DNA of 64,000 bases from the NCBI GenBank assembly GCA_027487905.1, contig JAIYCR010000081.1:19584-83583 (forward strand). Reading direction: 5' to 3'. Positions 33,882 to 42,946 of the stretch are shown here, piece by piece. Each line of letters begins with the position of its first letter. Position 1 is the stretch's first letter. The notes under the pieces were generated by a model. The model did no database searches. It saw nothing but the letters and a program-made list of their open reading frames with translations, and was not told where the DNA came from. The position numbers were made by a program, and so were the translations under genes. Origin of the DNA: Rubrivivax sp. (GTDB lineage Bacteria > Pseudomonadota > Gammaproteobacteria > Burkholderiales > Burkholderiaceae_C).

Positions 33882-35532
33882 GATGGACAGCAGTGTTTGG
33901 ATGTGGACCGGTGCCGCACTCGCGGTGGCAGCAGCCTGGCCGGCGGCCCGCCAGCGACTGGCGCTGTCGCGGGCCAAGCACCGCTCGCTCGGTGGGCACT
34001 CGCGGATGGCCAAGCGTGTCGCGTCCTGGTTGCCGGGATATGACTACGACGACGAACGCTTCTTCTCGAGCGACGGCGCGCCCGCTGCCCTGGTTGCCCG
34101 GCGGCGCCAGGCTCTGGACGAACTCGCCGCCCACTACCGCACCCGCTTCGCCCGCTCGGCGGCACTGACCGCCGAGGCCCGCGACGGCATGCCCGACCTG
34201 CAGTTCACCGGGCGTTATCGGGTGCCTTTTCCCTACAGCCGCCACCTGCGCGAGCAGCTCTCGGTGGGCACCTTCGCCGCCAGCGCCGACGGCCTGACCG
34301 TGACCGACCTGGACGGCAACCGCTTCATCGACCTCACCGGCTCCTACGGGGTCAACCTCTTCGGCGTGGACTTCTACAAGTCGTGCATCGCCGAGGGCGC
34401 CGAGCGGGTGCAGGCGCTGGGCCCGCTGCTCGGCCCGCTGCACCCATGCGTGGCCGAGAACGTGAAAAGCCTGCAGCGCATCAGCGGCCTGGACGAGGTG
34501 ACCTTCCACATGTCGGGCACCGAGGCGGTGATGCAGGCGGTGCGTCTGGCGCGTTATCACACCGGCCGCAGCCATCTGGTGCGCTTCTGCGGCGCGTACC
34601 ACGGCTGGTGGGAGGACGTTCAGCCCGGCCCTGGCAACCCGGCCCGGCCGCGCGACGTCTACACGCTGGCCGACATGAGCGAACGCGCGCTGGACGTGCT
34701 GCGCCGGCGGCGCGACATCGCCTGCGTGCTGGTCAACCCCTTGCAGGCCCTGCACCCCAACAAGGCGGCGCCCGGCGATTCATCGCTGGTGGACAGCAGC
34801 CGCAGCGCGGGCGTGGACCGCGAGGCCTACGGCCAGTGGCTGCGTCGCTTGCGCGCGGTGTGCAGCGAGCGCGGCATCGCCCTCATCTTCGACGAGGTGT
34901 TCCTGGGTTTCCGCCTCGCCCCGGGCGGTGCGCAGTCCTACTTCGGTGTCCAGGCCGATCTCGTCACCTACGGCAAGACGCTGGGCGGCGGCCTGCCGGT
35001 GGGCGTGGTGTGCGGCCGTCGAGCCTGGATGAAGCGCTTCCGCGAGGACCGCCCGGCCGACATCTGCTTCGCACGCGGCACCTTCAACGCCCACCCCTAT
35101 GTAATGGGCGCGATGCGCGCCTTCCTCGACCGGCTCGACACGCCCGCGGTGCAGGCGCTCTACCAGGACCAGGATGCCGGTTGGGACCGCCGCGCCGAGG
35201 CCTTCAACGGCGCGATGGTCGATGCCGGCCTGCCGGTGCGGGCCCGCCATCTGCAGTCGGTCTGGACCCTGGTCTACGAGTCGCCGTCGCGCTACAACTG
35301 GATGTACCAGTTCTACCTGCGCAAGCACGGGCTGGCACTGAGCTGGGTCGGCACCGGCCGGCTGATCTGGACGCTCGCCACCACCGAAGCCGATGTGGAC
35401 GAGGTGATCCGCCGGGCTGTGGCCGCGGGCCTGGAGATGCAGGCCGCCGGCTGGTGGTGGGAGGGCTCGCCGTCGAACCGGACGATCCGCCGCTCCCTGC
35501 TGAAGGAGACCCTTCAGGCCCGGTTTTCCTGA
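33880..35532 (+). CDS. Class III (GSA aminomutase-like) aminotransferase with N-terminal membrane anchor
   Basis: A 550-residue PLP enzyme of aminotransferase class III, close in pattern to glutamate-1-semialdehyde aminomutase. It shows HMSGTEAVMQAVRLAR, AYHGWWEDVQPGPGNP, LIFDEVFLGFRLAPGG and YGKTLGGGLPVG, with the PLP lysine at Lys366. It is about 120 residues longer than HemL because of an N-terminal hydrophobic segment (about residues 6-24) and a basic/charged linker, so it is probably anchored at the inner membrane. This argues against haem synthesis and for a membrane substrate. A GAAGGA about 9 nt before ATG 33880 supports the start; ATG 33883 is equivalent. Confidence 0.87.
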   Translation: MMDSSVWMWTGAALAVAAAWPAARQRLALSRAKHRSLGGHSRMAKRVASWLPGYDYDDERFFSSDGAPAALVARRRQALDELAAHYRTRFARSAALTAEARDGMPDLQFTGRYRVPFPYSRHLREQLSVGTFAASADGLTVTDLDGNRFIDLTGSYGVNLFGVDFYKSCIAEGAERVQALGPLLGPLHPCVAENVKSLQRISGLDEVTFHMSGTEAVMQAVRLARYHTGRSHLVRFCGAYHGWWEDVQPGPGNPARPRDVYTLADMSERALDVLRRRRDIACVLVNPLQALHPNKAAPGDSSLVDSSRSAGVDREAYGQWLRRLRAVCSERGIALIFDEVFLGFRLAPGGAQSYFGVQADLVTYGKTLGGGLPVGVVCGRRAWMKRFREDRPADICFARGTFNAHPYVMGAMRAFLDRLDTPAVQALYQDQDAGWDRRAEAFNGAMVDAGLPVRARHLQSVWTLVYESPSRYNWMYQFYLRKHGLALSWVGTGRLIWTLATTEADVDEVIRRAVAAGLEMQAAGWWWEGSPSNRTIRRSLLKETLQARFS

Positions 35533-36167
35533 GCACCCGTCGTTGCGGTGGCGCCGTGCCCCCGGGCCGCATGGCCCATCGGGTCGAGGAATTCACCGCG
35601 CAGCAGGGCGAAGGGGGCGCGCCAGTAGAGCTTCACGTCGTGGAAGGGATCGGTGAGGATCTTGGTCATCCACACCAGGCCGGTCTGCACGTCGTGCAGC
35701 ACGAAGAGGTGCACCGTGCGGAACAGCAGACCACCCACGCCCAGCGCCAGCCAGGCGGCCCCGACCTGACGCATGAAGGCCTCGAAGCCCTCGGCCGGTG
35801 CGATCAGGCCGAAGAGGCCGGGCTGGAGGTAGAGCACCGCCGGCACCGCGCCCCACAGGCTCAGCAGCACGATCTTGCGCTGCAGGTTGTAGCCGACCTT
35901 GATCTCTTCCTTGTGCTCGTGGGTGACCTGGTTCACCGCGTCCCAGCCCCGGGGCTCGAAGAAGAAGTGGCCGATCTGGCGGCTCCACATGGCCACGAAC
36001 CACGCCAGCAGCGCGGCCAGCACCGGATCGGTGAAGAGCAGGGCGTAGCTGGCCAGGAAGGTCAGTGCACTGACCAGGTGCAGCGCCTGGTTGATGCGGC
36101 TGTGGTGGTAGTAGCGGTGATCGTCCCAACGCTGCTCCCGCAGCGCCTGCATGAAGCTCGAGCCCAT
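35514..36167 (-). CDS. Polytopic membrane protein, possibly Mpo1-like (DUF962)
   Basis: A 217-residue membrane protein with four or so hydrophobic helices. The pattern HRYYHHSRINQALHL followed by RQIGHFFFEPRG resembles the histidine motifs of Mpo1/DUF962 proteins, whose yeast member is an iron dioxygenase of 2-hydroxy fatty acids. The match is by eye and the protein is longer than usual. Additional histidines occur in QVTHEHKEEIKVGY and FRTVHLFVLHD. The ATG at 36167 has AAGGAG about 7 nt upstream. The 3' end overlaps the convergent aminotransferase gene by 19 bp. Confidence 0.7.
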   Translation of the reverse strand: MGSSFMQALREQRWDDHRYYHHSRINQALHLVSALTFLASYALLFTDPVLAALLAWFVAMWSRQIGHFFFEPRGWDAVNQVTHEHKEEIKVGYNLQRKIVLLSLWGAVPAVLYLQPGLFGLIAPAEGFEAFMRQVGAAWLALGVGGLLFRTVHLFVLHDVQTGLVWMTKILTDPFHDVKLYWRAPFALLRGEFLDPMGHAARGHGATATTGAQENRA

Positions 36168-36323
36168 GTCTTCTCCTTGGATCGCACGCGGAATGCGGCG
36201 CCGCCGGATGCTGCGGCGGCTGCGTGATGCCGGCGTGACGCGCGCGTGACCCGAACACGACGCGGCGGAGAGACGGTGGCCGCCGTCACGCGCATGCCGC
36301 GAAGGGGGCGCAGCATCGAGCCG

Positions 36324-37607
36324 ATGGCCCAGGACGACATTTCCCTGCAGGTGGACGAGCTGCGTGCGGCTCGCCGCTCGCTGCGCATCGCGCTCGTGAC
36401 GGAAACCTATCCGCCCGAGGTCAACGGCGTGGCCCGCACGCTGCACCAGGTGGTCGAAGGGCTGCGCGCGCGGCACCACGACCTGCAGCTCGTGCGGCCG
36501 CGGCAGCAGCCCAGCGACGCCGCCGACGTCGGCGACCGCTTCCACGAGGTGCTGATGCGCGGCCTTGCGGTCCCGCGCTACCCGCAGCTGCGCATGGGCA
36601 TGCCCGCGCGTCGGGCCTTGGTCAAGTTGTGGACCCTGAACCGGCCCGATCTGGTGCACATCGCCACCGAAGGCCCGCTCGGGTGGTCGGGGCTGCAGGC
36701 GGCACGCCACCTTCGGCTGCCGGTGGCCTCGGACTTCCGCACCAATTTCCACGCCTACAGCCGGCACTACGGCGTGGGCTGGCTGAACAAGCCCATCGTG
36801 GCCTACCTCAAGCGCTTCCACAACCATTGCCAGGTGACGATGGTGCCCACGCGATCGCTGATGGACGAGCTGTCCGGCTATGGCTTTCGCAACCTGCGGG
36901 TGCTGGGCCGCGGGGTGGACACGACGCTGTTCAACCCGGCGCGCCGAAGCGAAGCCCTTCGCGCCGCGTGGGGAGCGGCGCCGGACACCCTGGTCCTGCT
37001 GCATGTGGGCCGCATCGCGCCGGAGAAGAACCTGGACGCGGTGGTCCGGACCTTCCAGGCCCTGCTGCAGCAGGGCCGCGACGTGAAGCTCGTCTTCGTG
37101 GGCGACGGGCCTTCACGCCCGGCCATTGCCGAACAGCTGCCCCAGGCGGTGTTCGCCGGCATGCAGGGCGGGGAGTCGCTGGCAACGCACTACGCAAGCG
37201 GCGATGTGTTCCTCTTCCCCAGCCTGACCGAGACCTTCGGCAACGTCACGCCCGAAGCCCTGGCCAGCGGACTGGCCGTCGTCGCCTGCGACTGCGCCGC
37301 GGCCGCCCAGATCATCCGGCCGGGACGCAATGGCCATCTGGTGGCGCCCGAGGTGGCCCGCGCGGGCGGCTTTGCGGCCTCCACGCTGGCCTGGCTGGGC
37401 GACCCCGAAGCGGACAATGCCGTCTGGCACTGCGGCTCCGGCGTGCGCCGCGCCGCACGCCAGACGGCCCTCGAACTGGGCTGGGACGCCGTGCTGGACG
37501 GGCTGGAAAGCACGCTCTTCGGGCTCGTGCGGGGCAATGGCGACGGCGGTGGCGGCGGCGAGGCCAGTGTGCCGCTGGCCGGCGCCTGGGGGCCGGTCAG
37601 GGGTTGA
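36324..37607 (+). CDS. GT4 family glycosyltransferase
   Basis: A 427-residue GT-B glycosyltransferase of family GT4. The N-terminal acceptor domain begins IALVTETYPPEVNGVARTL (about residue 23). The C-terminal donor domain has HVGRIAPEKNLDAVV and the EX7E signature in FPSLTETFGNVTPEALASG. It resembles bacterial glycolipid synthases that put a sugar on diacylglycerol (sulfoquinovosyl, mannosyl or glucuronosyl transferases). UDP-glucose dehydrogenase follows 1.5 kb on, so UDP-glucuronate is a candidate donor. The start is uncertain (GTG 36246 and ATG 36294 also in frame). Its end overlaps lplT by 11 bp. Confidence 0.85.
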   Translation: MAQDDISLQVDELRAARRSLRIALVTETYPPEVNGVARTLHQVVEGLRARHHDLQLVRPRQQPSDAADVGDRFHEVLMRGLAVPRYPQLRMGMPARRALVKLWTLNRPDLVHIATEGPLGWSGLQAARHLRLPVASDFRTNFHAYSRHYGVGWLNKPIVAYLKRFHNHCQVTMVPTRSLMDELSGYGFRNLRVLGRGVDTTLFNPARRSEALRAAWGAAPDTLVLLHVGRIAPEKNLDAVVRTFQALLQQGRDVKLVFVGDGPSRPAIAEQLPQAVFAGMQGGESLATHYASGDVFLFPSLTETFGNVTPEALASGLAVVACDCAAAAQIIRPGRNGHLVAPEVARAGGFAASTLAWLGDPEADNAVWHCGSGVRRAARQTALELGWDAVLDGLESTLFGLVRGNGDGGGGGEASVPLAGAWGPVRG

Positions 37608-38976
37608 GGGCGGCCGGACCGAGCCGGCGCTCGCGCCATCGCAGCGCCACCATGAGCGCCGCGATGCTGCAGCCGAAGCCGATCATCACCACGCCCACCG
37701 ACACCTGTAGCCTCAGCAGCGCGGCGTAGATTGCCAGCATGCCCAGCACGCTGAGGTTCTCGTGGAAGCCCTGCACGGCGATCGAGCGGCCCGCCGTCAG
37801 CAGCCGAAAGCCGCGGTGCTGCAGCAAGGCGTTCATCGGCACCACCAGCACCCCACCCGTCGCGCCCAGGGCTACCAGCAGCGGCAGTGCCAGCGCCAGA
37901 TGCGAGGACGCCGCCACGCAGGGCACCAGCAGGCCCAGCACGACGCCCACCGGCAACAGGCCAGGCGCCTGCGCCAGATTCAGCCGGCGTCCGGCCCAGG
38001 CGGCCCCCGCCACCACGCCCACGGCCACCACCGCTTGCAGGTAGGCCGCACGGTCCAGCGGCAGGCCGAGCGAATCGGACGCCCACTGCAGCACCGCGAA
38101 CTGAAGCGTCGCGCCGAAGCCCCAGAACACGGTGGTGACGGCCAGCGACAGGCCGCCCAAGCGATCCCGCCACAGCAGCGAGCAGCCGGCCGCGAAATCC
38201 CGGACCAGGGCCACCGGGTGCACGCTGCGGCCGGGGTAGCGCGCGCCACTGTCGGGGATGAAGGCGTTCAGCACGCTGGCCAGCCCGTAGAGCGCCAGCA
38301 CGGCCATCAACGCCACCGGCAGCGGACCGCAGGCCTCCACCGGCGCGGCCAGCCAGGACGGACAGCCCAGGGCGGCACTGGCCTGGCCTGCCAGCGGGCT
38401 GATCAGCAGGCCCCCGAGCACCGTGCCCAGCAGGGCGGCCCCCACGACCGAAACCTCCAGCCACGCGTTGGCGGCCACCAGCCGCTCGGGCCCGACGAGC
38501 TCGGTCACCAGGCCGTACTTCGCCGGCGCGTAGGCAGCGGCGCCAAAGCCGACGACGGCGAAGGCGGCCAGCGGGTGCACGCCGGCGGCCAGCATCGCCA
38601 CGCCCAGGATCTTGGTCGCGTTCATCACGGCCATCAGCCTGCCCTTGGGCACCGCGTCGGCCAGTGGCCCGACCACGGGCGCGAGCAGCACATAGGACAA
38701 GGTGAAGGCGAACTTGAGCAGCGGCGCCCACCACCCCGGTCGCCCGGTCTCGACCAGCCAGGCGATCGCCACGATCAGCAGCGCGTTGTCGGCCAGCGCC
38801 GATGCGAACTGGGCCGACACCAGCCGGCCGAAGCCCGCGGGCAGCGGGGCGGCCGGTGGCAGCGCATCGTTCAGCGGACGGGAGGCGGACAAGGCAGGGC
38901 TGACCGCCCAAGCGGTCACGGTCAGGGAAGGTGTGCATGAGACGACGCGCGCATGCCGCAGCGATGACGCTTGCAC
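37597..38976 (-). CDS. lplT: Lysophospholipid transporter LplT-like MFS protein
   Basis: A 459-residue major-facilitator transporter with about twelve membrane helices. It matches LplT in [20 protein letters not shown] near the start, [37 protein letters not shown] and [16 protein letters not shown]. LplT flips lysophospholipids such as lyso-PE from outer to inner leaflet for reacylation. The usual neighbour aas (acyltransferase/acyl-ACP synthetase) is not seen in the window. The start is a GTG at 38976; other in-frame starts lie within the next 40 codons. It is divergent from ugd across 170 bp. Confidence 0.85.
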   Translation of the reverse strand: MQASSLRHARVVSCTPSLTVTAWAVSPALSASRPLNDALPPAAPLPAGFGRLVSAQFASALADNALLIVAIAWLVETGRPGWWAPLLKFAFTLSYVLLAPVVGPLADAVPKGRLMAVMNATKILGVAMLAAGVHPLAAFAVVGFGAAAYAPAKYGLVTELVGPERLVAANAWLEVSVVGAALLGTVLGGLLISPLAGQASAALGCPSWLAAPVEACGPLPVALMAVLALYGLASVLNAFIPDSGARYPGRSVHPVALVRDFAAGCSLLWRDRLGGLSLAVTTVFWGFGATLQFAVLQWASDSLGLPLDRAAYLQAVVAVGVVAGAAWAGRRLNLAQAPGLLPVGVVLGLLVPCVAASSHLALALPLLVALGATGGVLVVPMNALLQHRGFRLLTAGRSIAVQGFHENLSVLGMLAIYAALLRLQVSVGVVMIGFGCSIAALMVALRWRERRLGPAALNP

Positions 38977-38991
38977 GCCAGTGGCGTGACA

Positions 38992-39033
38992 GGTGGTGGC
39001 GGTGGCGGTGGTGGTGGTGGTGGTGGCGGTGGC
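38992..39033. repeat. (GGT/GGC)n trinucleotide tract
   Basis: A 42-bp run made of GGT with a few GGC triplets lies in the 170-bp gap between the divergent lplT and ugd genes, about 16 bp upstream of the lplT start codon on one side and 114 bp upstream of ugd on the other. It is non-coding as annotated. Length change here could alter promoter spacing. Confidence 0.8.
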
Positions 39034-39146
39034 CGCGCCGCGTCACGCCACCGACACCGCCCGGACACGGCCCCGCCACCGCCTGCCGGAATGCTCGGCG
39101 CAGCGGGCAAGTCCCTTGCCTTCGCATCGGGCAGGAGGCTCATGGA

Positions 39147-40538
39147 ATGAAGATCACCATCATCGGGTCGGGCTATGTGGGCCTGGTCACCGGGGCGTGC
39201 TTTGCCGAAATGGGCAACCACGTGGTCTGCCTGGACCGCGATGCGGCCAAGGTCGAGCGGCTGCGCGCGGGCGAGGTTCCCATCCACGAGCCGGGCCTTG
39301 AAACACTCGTGCAGCGCAACGCCGCCGCCGGACGCCTGCGCTTCACCACCGAGGCGGCCGAAGCCATCGGCCACGGTCGGGTGATCTTCCTCGCGGTGGG
39401 AACACCGCCGCGCGAAGACGGCTCGGCCGATCTGGCCCATGCGCTGGATGCGGCGCGCAGCATCGGCCGGCACATGAACGCCGACCGCATCGTCGTCAAC
39501 AAGAGCACGGTGCCGGTGGGCACCGCCGACCTGGTCCAGGCCGCCGTGCGCGCCGAGCTGGCGGCCCGCGGCGCGGACCACCGCGTGGTGGTGGTGTCCA
39601 ACCCGGAGTTCCTGAAGGAGGGCGCCGCGGTGGACGACTTCATGCGGCCTGACCGCGTGGTCGTGGGCACCGACGATGCCGCTGCGCTGCGCCTGCTGCG
39701 AACGCTCTACGCCCCCTACACCCGCAACCACGATCGGCTGCTGGTGATGGACGTCCGCTCGGCCGAGCTCACCAAGTACGCCGCCAACGCGATGCTGGCC
39801 ACCCGCATCAGCTTCATGAACGAGCTGGCCAACCTGGCCGAGGAACTGGGTGCGGACATCGAATCGGTTCGCAGCGGCATCGGCGCGGACGCCCGCATCG
39901 GCTACTCCTTTCTCTATGCCGGGACCGGCTACGGCGGCAGCTGCCTGCCCAAGGACGTCAAGGCCCTGATGCACACGGCCAGCAGCCATGAGCAGCCGCT
40001 GTCCATCCTGAGCGCGGTGGATGCGGTGAACGAGCAGCAGAAGGGCCTGCTCGCGCGGCGGGTGGTCGCCCAGTTCGGGCCCTCGCTTGCAGGCCGCCGC
40101 TTCGCGCTGTGGGGCCTGGCCTTCAAGCCCGAGACGGACGACCTGCGCGAGGCGCCCAGCCTGGCGCTGATCGCCCAACTGCGCGAGCGCGGCGCCGAAG
40201 TGGTGGCCTATGACCCTGTGGCCACGCCGGCCGCGCGCGCGCTGCTCGAAGGCGACGCCGGCGTGCGCTTCGCCAGCGGCGCGCTTCAGGCCTGCGACGG
40301 CGCCGACGCTCTGCTCATCGTCACCGAGTGGAAGGAATTCCGCAGTCCCGATTTCGAGGCCCTGCGCGAACGGCTGAAACAGCCGCTCGTCTTCGATGGC
40401 CGCAATCTCTACGACCCGGTGCACGCCGCGGCCGAAGGGATCGACTACCGCCCGGTGGGCCGCAGGCGGCTGCACCTGAAGGTGGCCGAGCGGGCGGTGG
40501 CCAGCCCTGCTTCGCAGGTGTTGCCGCTCAGCGCCTGA
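39147..40538 (+). CDS. ugd: UDP-glucose 6-dehydrogenase
   Basis: A 463-residue cytoplasmic enzyme oxidising UDP-glucose to UDP-glucuronate with two NAD+. The Rossmann motif [20 protein letters not shown] is at the N-terminus. [28 protein letters not shown] and the active-site [12 protein letters not shown] (Cys266) follow. The C-terminal NAD/UDP domain has [19 protein letters not shown]. The ATG at 39147 has AGGAGG about 9 nt upstream. UDP-glucuronate feeds polysaccharide or glucuronosyl-lipid synthesis; no capsule genes are near, whereas a GT4 glycosyltransferase is. Confidence 0.95.
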   Translation: MKITIIGSGYVGLVTGACFAEMGNHVVCLDRDAAKVERLRAGEVPIHEPGLETLVQRNAAAGRLRFTTEAAEAIGHGRVIFLAVGTPPREDGSADLAHALDAARSIGRHMNADRIVVNKSTVPVGTADLVQAAVRAELAARGADHRVVVVSNPEFLKEGAAVDDFMRPDRVVVGTDDAAALRLLRTLYAPYTRNHDRLLVMDVRSAELTKYAANAMLATRISFMNELANLAEELGADIESVRSGIGADARIGYSFLYAGTGYGGSCLPKDVKALMHTASSHEQPLSILSAVDAVNEQQKGLLARRVVAQFGPSLAGRRFALWGLAFKPETDDLREAPSLALIAQLRERGAEVVAYDPVATPAARALLEGDAGVRFASGALQACDGADALLIVTEWKEFRSPDFEALRERLKQPLVFDGRNLYDPVHAAAEGIDYRPVGRRRLHLKVAERAVASPASQVLPLSA

Positions 40539-40588
40539 GGCGGCCATCCAGGCCGGTCGGCAGCCGCCAGTGGCCTGGCTTCAGGCGT

Positions 40589-42583
40589 TCAAGGCGCGGC
40601 GTCCCCCAGCACCAGTCCCTCGCGCCGCGGGTCCGCGCCGCCTTCCAGGAAGCGGCGGCCCGTGGTGTCGGTGCGACGGACGATGGTGGACACGCCACTG
40701 CTCTGCGCGGCCACCGACACCGTGTGCCCGAGCGCACGAAGGCCCGTGACCAGCGAATCGTCATTGCCGTTGTTCGCAACGTTCAGGTTGGGGTGCTCGC
40801 CACCCAGCCCGGTGGTGGGCGAATTGGCCGCCCCGAAGTTCATCAGCGATGTGGCCTGCTGCGCGTCCAGGCCCCAGTCCACCACCCCCACGACGGTCTT
40901 GGTGACGAACTGGATGATGGCCGCCCCACCGGGAGAACCGGTGGCCATCAGCACCTCGCCACGGGGGCCGCCGGCCGGGCGCTGGAACACGATGGTGGGC
41001 GCCATCGAACTGCGCGGACGCTTGTTGGGCTGCACCCGGTTGGCCACCGGTCCGCTCAGGTCGGACGGCGTGGGCGAGAAGTCGGTCAGCTCGTTGTTGA
41101 GCAGGAAGCCGCGGACGAAGCGGTAGGAGCCCATGCTGCTTTCGATGGTGGTGGTCATCACCACCACATTGCCGGCCGCGTCGATGATGGACACGTGCGT
41201 GGTGCCCCGCCCTTCGTTGCTGCTGCTGGTGGCCGGCGCGGCGCCGGCGATGGCACCAGGCGCGGCGGTGCCCAGGCTTCTCGTCATGCTGATCAGCCCG
41301 GCGCGCTGCCGCAGGTAGCCGGCGTCCAGCAGGCTGGCCACGCCGCTGCCCGGCAGGGGCACGAAGTCGGTGTCCGCCACGTACTGGTTGCGGTCGGCGT
41401 AGGCCAGACGCTGGGCCTCGCTGATCAGGTGGACTCCCATCACCGTGGGCCGGCCGCCGTAGAGGTCCACCGCTGTGGGGCGTTGCGCGGCGAGGTCGAA
41501 GTTCTGCAGGATGCCCAGCGTCTGCGCCACCGCGATGCCACCGGACGAGGGCGGCCCCATGCCGCAGACCTCGGTGCTGCGGTAGGCGATGCACACCGGC
41601 TCGCGCCGCACCGAGGTGTAGGCCGCGAGGTCGGCGACGGTGGTCACGCCCGGGGTGAGCACCGCGCCCGAAGTGGCGGCCGGACCGGCCGCGGTGCGGC
41701 GGATCTCCTGCACGATGTCCTCGGCGATGGGGCCGCTGTAGAAGGCGCGGCTGTCCGCCGCGATGGCCGACAGGGTCTGCGCATAGGGCTCGTTGACCAG
41801 CCGCGTGCCCAGGGCCCTGGGGCTCAGGTCGGGGTTCAGGAAGTAGGCCACGGCATCGGGGTCGCGCAGCAGGTTGTCGCGGTTCAGCACGATCGCGTCG
41901 GCCAGGCGGCCGCTGATGGCGAAGCCGTTTCGCGCGAGCGCCACCGCATCGGCGAAGTTCGCCGACCAGGCGAGCCGACCGTGGTCATCGTGCATCAGCT
42001 TGAGCATGCTCACCGTGCCGGGCGTTCCGATCGACCGACCGCTCGCCCGGGCGCTGGGCAGCGGCAGCGTCTGCTGGGTGGCGCTGATCCAGCGCAGGTC
42101 GTTCTCAGTGGCGGCCGCCGGGGCGGTCTCGCGGCCGTCGTAGCTCTGCAGCGTCCGCGTGGCCGCGCGGTAGTGCAGCGCGAAGGTGCCGCCGCCCAGC
42201 CCGGACGATTGCGGTTCCACCAGACCCAGCACCATCTGCACCGCCACCGCCGCATCGGCGGCGCTGCCGCCCTGGCGCAGCACCTCGCAGCCGGCCTTGC
42301 TGGCCAGCGGATTGGCGGTCACCACCATGTACTGACCCGAACGGACCGCCGCACCGCCCAGCCGGAAGCCCGAGGACGGCTCGGGCAGCGCAGGGTCGCC
42401 TGCCACGCCGGAACCCACGGTGACCGAACCGCCGCTGCTCGTGGACACACGGCAGGCGGTGTCGGCTGCCGCCGGCTCGACCGGGTCGCTGCCGCCGCAG
42501 CCTGTCAAGGCCAGCGCCAGGACCAGCGTCGTGGCCGTTGCCACGGCCGTGGAAGGGAACGGGCTCGGGCGCAGGGCTTGCAT
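40589..42583 (-). CDS. ggt: Gamma-glutamyltransferase
   Basis: A 664-residue exported N-terminal nucleophile hydrolase that cleaves or transfers gamma-glutamyl groups, mainly from glutathione, in the periplasm. The N-terminus has a lipobox (LALALTGCGGS). Family features are VTANPLASKAGCEVLRQGGS, GLVEPQSSGLGGG, the autocleavage site GTTHVSIID with nucleophile Thr461, and GMGPPSSGGIA. MATGSPGGAAIIQF lies near the C-terminus. The ATG at 42583 gives a lipoprotein signal; the frame stays open further up through low-complexity sequence that was rejected. It converges on ugd with a 50-bp gap. Confidence 0.92.
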   Translation of the reverse strand: MQALRPSPFPSTAVATATTLVLALALTGCGGSDPVEPAAADTACRVSTSSGGSVTVGSGVAGDPALPEPSSGFRLGGAAVRSGQYMVVTANPLASKAGCEVLRQGGSAADAAVAVQMVLGLVEPQSSGLGGGTFALHYRAATRTLQSYDGRETAPAAATENDLRWISATQQTLPLPSARASGRSIGTPGTVSMLKLMHDDHGRLAWSANFADAVALARNGFAISGRLADAIVLNRDNLLRDPDAVAYFLNPDLSPRALGTRLVNEPYAQTLSAIAADSRAFYSGPIAEDIVQEIRRTAAGPAATSGAVLTPGVTTVADLAAYTSVRREPVCIAYRSTEVCGMGPPSSGGIAVAQTLGILQNFDLAAQRPTAVDLYGGRPTVMGVHLISEAQRLAYADRNQYVADTDFVPLPGSGVASLLDAGYLRQRAGLISMTRSLGTAAPGAIAGAAPATSSSNEGRGTTHVSIIDAAGNVVVMTTTIESSMGSYRFVRGFLLNNELTDFSPTPSDLSGPVANRVQPNKRPRSSMAPTIVFQRPAGGPRGEVLMATGSPGGAAIIQFVTKTVVGVVDWGLDAQQATSLMNFGAANSPTTGLGGEHPNLNVANNGNDDSLVTGLRALGHTVSVAAQSSGVSTIVRRTDTTGRRFLEGGADPRREGLVLGDAAP

Positions 42584-42600
42584 GGCGGGCTTTCGAAGGG

Positions 42601-42633
42601 GGAGGAAGGGGAAGGGGAAGGGGAAGGGGAAGG
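42601..42633. repeat. GGGGAA hexanucleotide tract
   Basis: Four perfect GGGGAA copies (42608-42631), flanked by GGAGGAA and GG, form a purine-only run 18-50 bp upstream of the ggt start codon. On the ggt sense strand this is a pyrimidine tract in the probable 5' untranslated region or promoter. Confidence 0.8.
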
Positions 42634-42840
42634 CAGGACGAGGCCGAGGCCAGCAGGAAGCAGTGACCAGGAAGCAGCGAACGGTGCATGGCCTGGCGAG
42701 CGGGTCCATCGAGTCTCGCCACCGGCACGCAGCCCGGACTGCTCGCATACCCGCAGACCGCCGGGCCGCGGGGCAAGGCGCTCTCCCGGACATCACTGCG
42801 CGTGCTCACCAGTGCGCGAAGCTGCCGCCGGCCGCCTGCC

Positions 42841-42918
42841 GGCAAACCGCAGCGGCGAACCGCGAGGGCGAACCGCGAGGGCGAACTGCGACGGCGAACC
42901 GAGGCGGCGAACCAGGCC
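42841..42918. repeat. Six-copy 13-bp tandem repeat
   Basis: Copies of GGCGAACCGCGAG, some with one to several changes, begin at 42841 (degenerate), 42854, 42867, 42880, 42893 and 42906. The array ends 28 bp before the ATG of the TIGR03862 flavoprotein gene. The 13-bp period does not preserve a reading frame, and the array is not coding as annotated. It could be a repeated protein-binding site or replication-slippage product. Confidence 0.85.
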
Positions 42919-42946
42919 CGAGCTCGCCGTCGGTTAGGGTTGCGGC

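Larger units (their letters stand above)
42584..42946. other. 363-bp divergent gap rich in tandem repeats
   Basis: No convincing gene is seen between the divergent ggt and flavoprotein starts. The left part has a polypurine GGGGAA tract (42601-42633). The right part has a six-copy 13-bp tandem repeat (42841-42918). The middle 200 bp are unremarkable. Promoters for both flanking genes should be here but no clear -35/-10 pair was found. Confidence 0.7.

Noticed and set aside
33880..35532. Annotation as hemL (glutamate-1-semialdehyde aminomutase for haem synthesis)
   Set aside because: The N-terminal membrane segment, extra length and lipid-gene context do not suit HemL; only family-level assignment is safe.
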